A stretch of 64,000 nucleotides of DNA, from contig JACQAM010000018.1 in assembly GCA_016194975.1 (NCBI GenBank), forward strand, positions 1 to 64,000. The letters run 5' to 3'. Below the pieces are notes generated by a model. It was not told where the DNA came from and did no database searches. It saw nothing but the letters and a program-made list of their open reading frames with translations. This DNA comes from Bacteroidota bacterium (GTDB lineage Bacteria > Bacteroidota > Bacteroidia > Palsa-965). Below, piece by piece: positions 53,319 to 60,577 of the stretch. Within the stretch, counting starts at the first letter, position 1. Every line of letters starts with the position of its first letter. The position numbers and the translations under genes are program-made.

Positions 53319-55244
53319 ATGGCTAAAATAATCGGAATTGACTTAGGTACCACCAACTCCTGCGTGGCAGTCATGGAAGGAAATGAACCAGTTGTTATCC
53401 CCAACAGCGAAGGTCACCGCACGACTCCGTCTATTGTTGCATTTGTTGACAATGGCGAACGGAAAGTTGGTGAACCTGCAAAACGTCAGGCCATCACGAA
53501 CGCAAAAAAAACCGTGTACTCCATCAAACGTTTTATGGGACATCTTTTCAATGAAGTAACGGAAGAGTCGAAGCGCGTTCCATATACTGTTTTGAAAGGT
53601 GATAATAATACACCGCGCGTTCAGATCGACGACAGAAAATATACTCCGCAGGAAATTTCTGCAATGATCCTTCAGAAAATGAAGAAGACCGCAGAAGATT
53701 TTCTCGGAACTGAAGTGACCGAAGCCGTGATCACTGTTCCCGCTTACTTCAACGATTCGCAGCGCCAGGCCACGAAGGAAGCCGGAGAAATTGCCGGACT
53801 CAAAGTGCGCCGCATCATCAACGAACCCACTGCTGCTGCTCTTGCATACGGACTCGATAAGAAACATCATGATATGAAAATTGTTGTGTTCGACTGCGGT
53901 GGCGGTACGCACGACGTTTCTGTTCTTGAATTGGGTGATGGTGTATTCGAAGTAAAATCTACCGATGGTGATACACACCTGGGTGGTGATGATTTCGACC
54001 AGAAAATAATTGAATGGCTCGTTGCTGAATTTAAAAGTGAAAATGGAAATCTCGATCTCACTAAAGATCCGATGGCATTGCAGCGTTTGAAAGAAGCAGC
54101 GGAAAAAGCAAAAATCGAATTGTCGAGTTCGGCTACCACAGAAATAAATCTTCCATACATAATGCCGGTCGACGGAATTCCGAAACATCTCGTGCGCTCA
54201 CTTACACGCGCGAAGTTCGAACAACTTGTTGACGATCTCATCAAACGTACTATTGAGCCGTGCAGAAAAGCATTGCAGAATGCAAATCTTACGGTGAATG
54301 ATATCAATGAAGTAATTCTCGTTGGCGGATCAACACGTATTCCTGCGATCGTAGATGCGGTTCAGAAATTTTTCGGCAAAGCTCCTTCGAAAGGAGTGAA
54401 TCCTGATGAAGTGGTTGCTGTGGGCGCTGCAATTCAGGGCGGCGTGCTCACCGGCGAAGTGAAAGATGTATTGCTGCTCGACGTTACTCCGCTTTCACTC
54501 GGCATTGAAACGTACGGCGGTGTTTGCACCAAACTCATTGAGTCGAACACTACTATTCCTTCAAAAAAATCAGAAACTTTTTCTACCGCTTCCGACAACC
54601 AGGCAAGCGTGGAAATTCATATTCTGCAGGGCGAACGTCCGATGGCGAAAGATAATCGTACGCTTGGAAGATTCATTCTCGATGGAATTCCTCCTGCGCC
54701 CCGCGGCGTTCCGCAGGTAGAAGTGATCTTTGATATTGATGCAAATGGAATTCTGAATGTTTCGGCAAAAGACAAGAAGACCGGAAAATCGCAGAACATT
54801 CGCATCGAAGCAAGTTCCGGGCTCTCGAAAGAAGAGATCGAAAAAATGAAACGCGAAGCAGAAGTGAATGCCGACGCCGATAAAAAAGCGAAAGAAGAAG
54901 TTGAAAAAATAAATCAGGCCGACGCACTCATCTTCCAGACGGAAAAACAACTGAAAGAATTCGGCGACAAACTTCCGGCCGATAAAAAACAACCGATAGA
55001 AGATGCACTTGCAGAATTGAAAAAAGCGCACACTGCAAAAGATATTCCTGCCATTGACGCCGGACTTGCAAAACTGCAAGGTGTTGTGCAGGGAATGTAC
55101 GAAGCGATGCAGCAAGCAGGTGCAAATCCGAATGCAGAAGCAACTGATGCAAATGCAAATCCTGCTGACAATGCCGACCAGAAAAAAGGAGACGGAGAAG
55201 TACAGGATGTGGATTTTGAGGAAGTGAAGGATGAGAAAAAATAA
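53319..55244 (+). CDS. dnaK: Chaperone DnaK (Hsp70)
   Basis: 641 residues from the ATG at 53319, giving [20 protein letters not shown]; the TTG at 53289 would add an unusual tail. ATPase motifs: [45 protein letters not shown] (the usual FDLGGGTFDVS with C, H changes), [10 protein letters not shown]. Substrate domain with [14 protein letters not shown] and the C-terminal lid with an Ala/Asn-rich tail ending in an acidic EEVKDEKK. Cytoplasmic folding chaperone with DnaJ/GrpE, not adjacent here. No CIRCE element is seen upstream. Confidence 0.98.
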   Translation: MAKIIGIDLGTTNSCVAVMEGNEPVVIPNSEGHRTTPSIVAFVDNGERKVGEPAKRQAITNAKKTVYSIKRFMGHLFNEVTEESKRVPYTVLKGDNNTPRVQIDDRKYTPQEISAMILQKMKKTAEDFLGTEVTEAVITVPAYFNDSQRQATKEAGEIAGLKVRRIINEPTAAALAYGLDKKHHDMKIVVFDCGGGTHDVSVLELGDGVFEVKSTDGDTHLGGDDFDQKIIEWLVAEFKSENGNLDLTKDPMALQRLKEAAEKAKIELSSSATTEINLPYIMPVDGIPKHLVRSLTRAKFEQLVDDLIKRTIEPCRKALQNANLTVNDINEVILVGGSTRIPAIVDAVQKFFGKAPSKGVNPDEVVAVGAAIQGGVLTGEVKDVLLLDVTPLSLGIETYGGVCTKLIESNTTIPSKKSETFSTASDNQASVEIHILQGERPMAKDNRTLGRFILDGIPPAPRGVPQVEVIFDIDANGILNVSAKDKKTGKSQNIRIEASSGLSKEEIEKMKREAEVNADADKKAKEEVEKINQADALIFQTEKQLKEFGDKLPADKKQPIEDALAELKKAHTAKDIPAIDAGLAKLQGVVQGMYEAMQQAGANPNAEATDANANPADNADQKKGDGEVQDVDFEEVKDEKK

Positions 55245-55281
55245 TGTGCTGATTGAGTTAGCGCACGAATAAATTGTGAAG

Positions 55282-55334
55282 ACCGCTGCTGGGAGATAGC
55301 CCCGAATTATCGGGGCGAACGGTGGCGGTTTTTT
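55282..55334 (+). terminator. Composite hairpin after dnaK containing the CCCGA..TCGGG palindrome
   Basis: Inner stem GCCCCGA (55299-55305) with TCGGGGC (55309-55315). Outer stem ACCGCTGCT (55282-55290) pairs with GGTGGCGGT (about 55321-55329) through wobble pairs, followed by TTTTT. It fits an intrinsic terminator of dnaK and lies immediately before the SIR2-like start at 55340, so it could also limit read-through into that gene. Confidence 0.7.
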
Positions 55335-55339
55335 ATGTA

Positions 55340-56368
55340 ATGAAAAAAGTTGTTATAGTTACAGGAGCTGGTTCGAGTTGTGAACTTGGCGTTGATGGCG
55401 GGATCAGTCTATTGATGCGAATTGCTGATGATATCGGCGATTCGGCTAGATTTAATAGTGAAGCCCTCGATCTTATCAATCAATTTCTCAGTCGAGAAAA
55501 ATCGAAGCGCTTAAATAATCTCCCTGATATTGTGAGAAGAAAAATTTACTTTGAAAATATCTTACGATTCAAGGATCCTCTTGTTAATTGGGGAAAAAAT
55601 GGTAATTCAATTGATTCTTTTCTCCGAAATGAAACAAACGCCCCTTTTCGGGAGTTTGGGCAATTTGCAATTTCATATTTTATGATTGGTGCTGAAGATT
55701 GGCTTATGAGGCAAAACCTTTATGGTATAAAGTCAAATTGGCTTAAGAACTTCCTTGAGTTGCATTTGGAAAACAATATGAGTCGAATAATTTCAGGAGA
55801 ACTCGAGCTACAACTCATTACCTTCAATTATGAACGAATTCTTGAGCATTTCATTTACAATTTCGTAAGACACAAAATGCAAAACCCATTGAAAGGACTT
55901 GAAAATGGTAATGACCAAGCAAATGATTTTATAACCCGGCTCAATATTCAACATATCTACGGAAAAATTGCAGATCTAGAATGGCAGAATAGTGCGGAAA
56001 AGAAACACGTTCGTTTCGGGGAAAGAAATGATAACATGCTTTATACTAGTTTAGCAATGGGAAACATTCGATTAATTGGCGAGCCCCTCGGACGAATTGA
56101 TGAAGATAAAATCAGCTGCATTCGAAAGTCAGTGCAGTCGGCAGATAAAGTGTACTTATTAGGTTTCGGATATGATGAATCGAATTTGAATATTCTTTTC
56201 GGCGATATTTCGAACTTATCAAAACCAAGTAAACAGAAAATTGTTAGCACAGTTTGGGGAGACAAAGAATTCATTTACGATCTGACTAAGAGGTACGCTT
56301 CAATTGCCTTTCATGAAAGGCGTTGCTCTGAATTTGTTGGCGATAAAGCAGTCTTCAATTTAGATTGA
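55340..56368 (+). CDS. SIR2-like NAD-binding protein, candidate defence effector
   Basis: 342 residues from the ATG at 55340. SIR2-like Rossmann fold: VVIVTGAGSSCELGVDGG (about 4-20; glycine-rich NAD loop), QLITFNYERILEHF (about 162-175; the Asn that NADase SIR2 proteins use), NIQHIYGKIADLEW where the catalytic histidine region would be, and VYLLGFGYDESNLNIL near the end. Only the SIR2 domain is present. Related SIR2 proteins act as NAD-depleting phage-defence effectors (ThsA, DSR2 type). The segment is more A+T-rich with different codon choice from its neighbours, which suggests transfer. No -7 box seen. A 57-residue HigA-like gene follows. Confidence 0.8.
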   Translation: MKKVVIVTGAGSSCELGVDGGISLLMRIADDIGDSARFNSEALDLINQFLSREKSKRLNNLPDIVRRKIYFENILRFKDPLVNWGKNGNSIDSFLRNETNAPFREFGQFAISYFMIGAEDWLMRQNLYGIKSNWLKNFLELHLENNMSRIISGELELQLITFNYERILEHFIYNFVRHKMQNPLKGLENGNDQANDFITRLNIQHIYGKIADLEWQNSAEKKHVRFGERNDNMLYTSLAMGNIRLIGEPLGRIDEDKISCIRKSVQSADKVYLLGFGYDESNLNILFGDISNLSKPSKQKIVSTVWGDKEFIYDLTKRYASIAFHERRCSEFVGDKAVFNLD

Positions 56369-56410
56369 TCGATTAACCAACCAATTAAGGCACTTCAAAA
56401 AAATTAAGAT

Positions 56411-56442
56411 TTTTCTCCGCGTAACCTCCGCGTCCCCGCGGC
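56411..56442. repeat. Phrase repeat 'ctccgcgtaacctccgcgtccccgcggc'
   Basis: In the 56369-56478 gap the words ctccgcgtaac, ctccgcgtcc, and ccgcggc follow each other. The style (direct repeats of a short word in a gap) matches phrases described elsewhere in the window. Confidence 0.5.
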
Positions 56443-56450
56443 AAATAAAT

Positions 56451-56458
56451 TATCTTTG
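56451..56458 (+). promoter_or_regulatory. -7 promoter box TATCTTTG for the 57-residue gene
   Basis: Perfect TAnnTTTG match ending 20 bases before the ATG at 56479, the best support that this very short gene is expressed. Confidence 0.65.
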
Positions 56459-56478
56459 AAAAGCAAACTACAAATCAA

Positions 56479-56652
56479 ATGGGTACTTCAGAATTTCTTC
56501 GTACAGAATCCGATTACAATTCTGCTCTTAGCCGGATCGATGAACTCATTGCCAAAAATCCTGTTGTCGGTTCAAAAGATTTTATTGAGCTTGATCAATG
56601 GGGAACACTTGTTTGCGAATACGAAGACATCCATTTTCCAATAGAAGAATAG
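56479..56652 (+). CDS. 57-residue HigA-N-terminus-like small protein
   Basis: A very short frame read directly from the sequence: ATG at 56479, stop TAG at 56650-56652. Its middle, YNSALSRIDELIAKNPVVG and FIELDQWGTLVCEYEDIHFPI, follows the N-terminal segment of HigA-type antitoxins (Y..AL.RI..L....G...ELE.L..LVE.YE..H.PI). The helix-turn-helix half (about 80 residues) is absent and the frame ends after FPIEE. It has its own -7 box. It may be a decayed antitoxin, or a stand-alone immunity-like protein for the SIR2 gene upstream. No HigB toxin is seen nearby. Confidence 0.7.
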   Translation: MGTSEFLRTESDYNSALSRIDELIAKNPVVGSKDFIELDQWGTLVCEYEDIHFPIEE

Positions 56653-56665
56653 TTCTCCTTCTCCA

Positions 56666-56727
56666 TTTTCCCGCAAAGGCACAAAGGCGCGAAGAAAACT
56701 TAGCGCCTTGGCGTCTTAGCGGTAAAA
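56666..56727. repeat. Dispersed inverted repeat 'ggcacaaaggcgc / gcgccttggc'
   Basis: Arm TTTTCCCGCAAAGGCACAAAGGCGC (56666-56690) faces TTAGCGCCTTGGCGTCTTAGCGGTAAAA (about 56700-56727), with a short spacer. Fourth copy of the family at 7118, 10109, and 29491. It lies between the 57-residue gene and the MarR gene. Confidence 0.7.
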
Positions 56728-56746
56728 TTATTCTTAATCCGTAGTC

Positions 56747-56758
56747 AACTACGTAGTT
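56747..56758. promoter_or_regulatory. Palindrome AACTACGTAGTT, candidate MarR operator
   Basis: A perfect 12-bp palindrome whose right edge is seven bases upstream of the -7 box (56766-56773) of the marR-type gene at 56778. It lies where RNA polymerase would sit between the -7 and -33 regions. MarR proteins usually bind such palindromes and repress their own promoter. Confidence 0.55.
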
Positions 56759-56765
56759 TATTACC

Positions 56766-56773
56766 TATATTTG
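56766..56773 (+). promoter_or_regulatory. -7 promoter box TATATTTG, four bases before the MarR start
   Basis: Perfect TAnnTTTG match ending at 56773; the ATG is at 56778. By the usual spacing the transcript would begin at or within one or two bases of the ATG (leaderless). Confidence 0.6.
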
Positions 56774-56777
56774 CCTC

Positions 56778-57257
56778 ATGGCAATCATCGACGACATAGG
56801 CCCTCTCGCAGTAGCAGCGCGTTTGCAGCGGCTCGCAGATACGATTCGAAGAGACGGCGTGCTCGTTTACAAAGAGCATGGCATAGACTTCGAACCGAAA
56901 TGGTTCCCGGTGGTTTATGTGCTGCATAAAAAAGGTGCGATGAGCGTGGTTGATCTTGCTGCGGAAGTCGGCATCGCACACCCTTCTCTTATTCAGCTCG
57001 TGAAAGAACTCGAAGCGAAAAAATTGGTCCGTTCTTCAAGCGACAAAAGCGACGGGCGCAGGCGCGTACTTGCACTCACGCCTAAAGCGCACACGCTCGT
57101 CAGAAAAATGCAACCCGTTTGGAAAAAGATCAGCGCGGCGGTGACTCAGATGGTGAAGACAGAGAATAATTTAATGAAGGCGATGGAGGAATGTGAAGAC
57201 CGATTGAAAACTGAAAGTTTTTTTTCCAGAGTGAATAGACAACGTTCAACAAAATAA
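56778..57257 (+). CDS. MarR-family transcriptional regulator
   Basis: 159 residues. The winged-helix core is MSVVDLAAEVGIAHPSLIQLVKELEAKKLVRSSSDKSDGRRRVLALTPKAHTLV (about 52-105), with a long helix at each end. It is followed after 43 bp by a GNAT acetyltransferase gene. A candidate operator (56747-56758) and a -7 box lie directly upstream, so autoregulation is likely. The signal molecule is unknown. A TGTCAGACTGAGCTTGTCGAAG repeat lies between it and the GNAT gene. Confidence 0.92.
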   Translation: MAIIDDIGPLAVAARLQRLADTIRRDGVLVYKEHGIDFEPKWFPVVYVLHKKGAMSVVDLAAEVGIAHPSLIQLVKELEAKKLVRSSSDKSDGRRRVLALTPKAHTLVRKMQPVWKKISAAVTQMVKTENNLMKAMEECEDRLKTESFFSRVNRQRSTK

Positions 57258-57258
57258 T

Positions 57259-57286
57259 TGTCAGACTGAGCTTGTCGAAGGCTGAC
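57259..57286. repeat. Dispersed phrase TGTCAGACTGAGCTTGTCGAAG in the MarR/GNAT gap
   Basis: The sequence has GTCAG and CTGAC flanks (57260-57264, 57282-57286) around GAGCTTGTCGAAGG. I recognise this phrase (also read as cttcgacaagctcagtctgaca) as a common intergenic element in Bacteroidota and other genomes, found repeatedly but unexplained. One copy here. Confidence 0.6.
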
Positions 57287-57300
57287 TAATAAGAAGGACT

Positions 57301-57801
57301 ATGACACACACCATTTCTCCAATGAAAAAGAAGATCAGCGAAGATCTTTGCATTATTGAATTCAAAACAGAACATTCGAAAATTTTCAAAGATCTCAACA
57401 TCGCGTGGATCTCAAAAAGTTTTTTCGTTGAAGAATCGGATGAAACTGTTCTCAGCGATCCGGAAAAATATATTCTTGAAGGCGGGGGAGCTATTCTTCT
57501 CGCGAAATACAAAGAAGAGATCGTGGGCACATGCGCACTCACGTATGAAGACCACAATATTTATGAATTGACAAAAATGGCCGTCGATGAAAATTTCCGT
57601 GGACTGAAGATCGGTTATCATCTCGGCGTAGCAACACTTGAAAAAGCAAAACTAATCGGCGCAGAAAAAGTAATTCTTCATTCCAATAAAAAGGGTTCTG
57701 CTGCCGCAATACAATTGTATTACAAATTGGGATTCAAAGAAATTCCATTGGGAAATGCACCGTGGGCAAGAGCGGATATTAAGATGGAAATTTTGGTTTG
57801 A
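57301..57801 (+). CDS. GNAT-family N-acetyltransferase
   Basis: 166 residues. Acetyl-CoA-binding motif A: AVDENFRGLKIGYHLGVATLEKA (V-x-x-x-x-R-G-x-G/I-x pattern), plus GAEKVILHSNKKGSAAAIQLYYKLGFKEIP. It transfers an acetyl group to an amine; the substrate is unknown. Start MTHTISPMKKK at 57301 has a GGA close by; a second ATG at 57322 would also do. Its gene follows the MarR regulator and its stop abuts the convergent T9SS gene (TGATCA). Confidence 0.9.
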   Translation: MTHTISPMKKKISEDLCIIEFKTEHSKIFKDLNIAWISKSFFVEESDETVLSDPEKYILEGGGAILLAKYKEEIVGTCALTYEDHNIYELTKMAVDENFRGLKIGYHLGVATLEKAKLIGAEKVILHSNKKGSAAAIQLYYKLGFKEIPLGNAPWARADIKMEILV

Positions 57802-59730
57802 TCAGTTCACCACCAGCTTCTTCGTTCCTATCACCTCTCCTTTTTCATTGGAGATCCGCACAAAATAAATTCCGGCATTCAACGCAGCAACATCGATGGA
57901 AGTTTTCCCGGAAAATTTTATTGGCGGAAGAATTTCCCTTCCGGAAATATCCGTGACCACAGCAGCATAATTCTCATTCGCATTTTTCATTTCAAGATTC
58001 ACCGTTCCATTTGCGGGGTTCGGATAAAGTGAAAAATTATTTCCCGCAGAATTTTCTGCAATGCCGGAAACATCGTACGCATTATAAAAAACCGGCCGCA
58101 TCATGAGCGATCCATTGTAAATGGAAGTGTACCAGTTGCCGGTGGTGTTGTAATAGATCTTGTCGTGATGATCGGTATTGAAATCAAAACCGAGATAAAG
58201 AATGTCGGCCGTCGATTGCACCCAACCGATATAATATTTCTGTCCCGACTGCAGCGCTACTGTTCCGCTATCAATAGTGTACGTTACAAAACGATCGGTC
58301 GATTCAAATTTTCTCCCGATATGCTGGTTGCGCTGGCGATAGATCACTGAGCCCGGAGCATTACCCACATCATTCCAAACTGTAAGTTGAAAATCATAAA
58401 CATCAAGATCAAGCAGGTCGCGCACAGGAAGAAAATACATCTGCACAGCTTTCAGCGTATCATTAATACCAATGGGCATCGTGAATTGATACGCAAGAGA
58501 AGAATTCGTTCCGATAAGTCCGTAACCTACTTCAGCAGTTCCATCATCGTAGGCATAATAATTATAGAATTTCTGATTCTGCACCATGGTGTCAATGTCA
58601 GTCGAACTGTGCAAAATATGCTGCACGCGAAAAGTTGTAGTGTCTGATTGAAGCGAAAATTGCGTGTAGTTCCATCCGATGGGCGGATCTGTGATTGGCG
58701 CATAACTCATGTATCCCGAAGTGGCGAAAGGCATGATCGTTTGAGTAACTCCTGCTGCATTCGGATAGATCGGAGTGAGCAACGTGTTATCTGATTTTAA
58801 AACATCGTACCAATACGTAACACTTCTTCCTGTAGAAATTGTATCGTGATTCGCGATCTGCACTTCGAAATTCGAAGCCATCATCGAAGGTTTGAAATGT
58901 GTAACAGGAACAGCCCAGTAATCCGTGAGGCCGGAACTCGCAGGATAAACAAAATCGACATGACGTGAAAAAGTATCAGCCGCACTGCGCAGACTTTTCA
59001 TATACACATCATCAATATGCCAATGATCATTGCTTCCGCAACGGGATCCCCAATTGATAAAACGGAATTTCAATCCTTTCACAAAATAAGATGCGCTATC
59101 GAGCTTGAACATCACGATATGAAAAAGTGTATCAGAGATCGATGGATTGTATCCTTCAAGAAACCAAACTGTTTTCCAGTTCGTGATCGTTTGATTGGGA
59201 TTCCATCCGCGCGCACTCACTTGCAGGATGAGCGAGTCCATTGTATTCGGCGCATAACCTCTTCCCTTCGCCTGGTACCAGAAACTCAGGTAAACAGAAT
59301 CGGCAACAGAATATGCACTGAGATCGAGCGGGCGCGATGTAAGACTATCACAACGGCCGGTGCTGTTCGGCGCCGCAAGCGAATCATACGGCATTCCGTT
59401 TATGTCAAGGCCGTCGAATGTACACACACCAAGATCGGGAGGACAGAACGCCCATGTGCGATTCACAAAAACAGGAGGAGATATTGTAAGATCCCATATC
59501 GTGGTATCGGGTTGATGCGAATCGTAAGAAAAATTATCGCGCAATCCTGCAGAAGGAAGCGCAACCGTATCGTTGGGGAAAGTGGCAGTTCTCTGCGTAG
59601 ATCGCAACAGGGATTCCTGTTTCTGAATCGCATTCTCCGTGAGCGGAATTAATTTTTCTCCGTTCGAAGAAGTCTGCGCGAAAATTAATGTTGCAGAAAA
59701 AAATATTATGGATGAAAAAATAAATTTCAT
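57802..59730 (-). CDS. T9SS-secreted protein with type A sorting domain
   Basis: 642 residues from the ATG at 59730 (a TTG at 59736 is the alternative). Signal MKFIFSSIIFFSATLIFAQ. After a linker, a beta-sandwich resembling MAM/jelly-roll extracellular domains appears (YLSFWYQAKG, LKFRFINWGSRCGSNDHWHIDDVYM, about 165-255), followed by a second beta-rich part with GQKYYIGWVQSTADILYLGFDF. The C-terminal sorting domain is FSLYPNPANGTVNLEM, VTDISGREI, ALNAGIYFVRISNEKGEVIGTKKLVVN. Probably the last gene of the ddl-PASTA-T9SS group (12-bp gap). Ligand unknown. Confidence 0.92.
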   Translation of the reverse strand: MKFIFSSIIFFSATLIFAQTSSNGEKLIPLTENAIQKQESLLRSTQRTATFPNDTVALPSAGLRDNFSYDSHQPDTTIWDLTISPPVFVNRTWAFCPPDLGVCTFDGLDINGMPYDSLAAPNSTGRCDSLTSRPLDLSAYSVADSVYLSFWYQAKGRGYAPNTMDSLILQVSARGWNPNQTITNWKTVWFLEGYNPSISDTLFHIVMFKLDSASYFVKGLKFRFINWGSRCGSNDHWHIDDVYMKSLRSAADTFSRHVDFVYPASSGLTDYWAVPVTHFKPSMMASNFEVQIANHDTISTGRSVTYWYDVLKSDNTLLTPIYPNAAGVTQTIMPFATSGYMSYAPITDPPIGWNYTQFSLQSDTTTFRVQHILHSSTDIDTMVQNQKFYNYYAYDDGTAEVGYGLIGTNSSLAYQFTMPIGINDTLKAVQMYFLPVRDLLDLDVYDFQLTVWNDVGNAPGSVIYRQRNQHIGRKFESTDRFVTYTIDSGTVALQSGQKYYIGWVQSTADILYLGFDFNTDHHDKIYYNTTGNWYTSIYNGSLMMRPVFYNAYDVSGIAENSAGNNFSLYPNPANGTVNLEMKNANENYAAVVTDISGREILPPIKFSGKTSIDVAALNAGIYFVRISNEKGEVIGTKKLVVN

Positions 59731-59742
59731 TTTCAATCTAAT

Positions 59743-60573
59743 TTACGGTCTTTTCACTTTGGTTGTATCGCCGCTGCTGATCTGCAATTTGTCTCCTGAA
59801 ACACGAAGATCAATCGTCGATCCCTGCAACATTCTTTTATCTCTTCCTGCAGGAGGATCCTGGTTGTAGATGATCGCATTCAGCGTATCCTTCACACCGG
59901 GATCAGGAATGAGCACCCATTCCACACCGAGGTCTGTCATTTTTCCGCGCGCTGCACGAAACGTCATTCCCACAAGTTGAGGAACTGCAAAACCGGAGCT
60001 GCTGTTGGCAGAACCTTTTCCGACATTCAACGTGATGAGTGATCCTTTTTCGATCATCGTTCCGGGTGCAATATGTTTTTTATCGTATAGCATACTCACC
60101 ACGAGATCCTGTCTTTCATCATCGACCATGGTGATGCTCGTGCGTAATCCGTAACTCTCGCAAACGCGAACCGCTTGCCGGTCCGACATTGGCTTATTGC
60201 TTTTTGTTCCATCCAGATCGGGCATTGCAATTTTCGGTGGCTGACTGGAAGTAACGTAGAGATAAATTTTTCTTCCCTGCTTCACTTTGTCGCCAGGATC
60301 AGGATCCTGTTTGATGACGGTTCCTTTTTCTTGTTTCGGATCGTAAATGGAATCGATGATCTCGTAGGAAATATTTTTATCGGCAACAAAATCATCGAGC
60401 TGGCGGATCTTTAAATTTCTAAAATCAGGAACAGTGATCGTGTCGTTGTGATGCGTGTACGATGCGAGCCACAGAAAAATGCACCAGATCACCAATGGCA
60501 ATGCGACGATCGCAATCCCGATATTGATAAGGAACGTGCGGCTTTTGAGGAAAGTGAAAATATTTTTAAACAT
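59743..60573 (-). CDS. PASTA-domain membrane protein
   Basis: 276 residues from the ATG at 60573; the longer form from 60648 would overlap the ligase gene. One N-terminal membrane segment (FLINIGIAIVALPLVIWCIFLWLA), then about three PASTA domains: TVPDFRNLKIRQLDDFVADKNISYEII with IKQDPDPGDKVKQGRKIYLYV; IAMPDLDGTKSNKPM..QAVRVCESYGL; and AVPQLVGMTFRAARGKMTDLGVEWVLIP. PASTA domains bind unlinked peptidoglycan. There is no kinase domain. Five bases from the ddl fusion gene, so co-transcribed. Confidence 0.92.
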   Translation of the reverse strand: MFKNIFTFLKSRTFLINIGIAIVALPLVIWCIFLWLASYTHHNDTITVPDFRNLKIRQLDDFVADKNISYEIIDSIYDPKQEKGTVIKQDPDPGDKVKQGRKIYLYVTSSQPPKIAMPDLDGTKSNKPMSDRQAVRVCESYGLRTSITMVDDERQDLVVSMLYDKKHIAPGTMIEKGSLITLNVGKGSANSSSGFAVPQLVGMTFRAARGKMTDLGVEWVLIPDPGVKDTLNAIIYNQDPPAGRDKRMLQGSTIDLRVSGDKLQISSGDTTKVKRP

Positions 60574-60577
60574 GGGA

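Noticed and set aside
56456-56644. TTG-started 62-codon frame over the small gene at 56479
   Set aside because: It begins inside the TATCTTTG box and its translation looks like nothing; the ATG frame at 56479-56652 gives a HigA-like protein.
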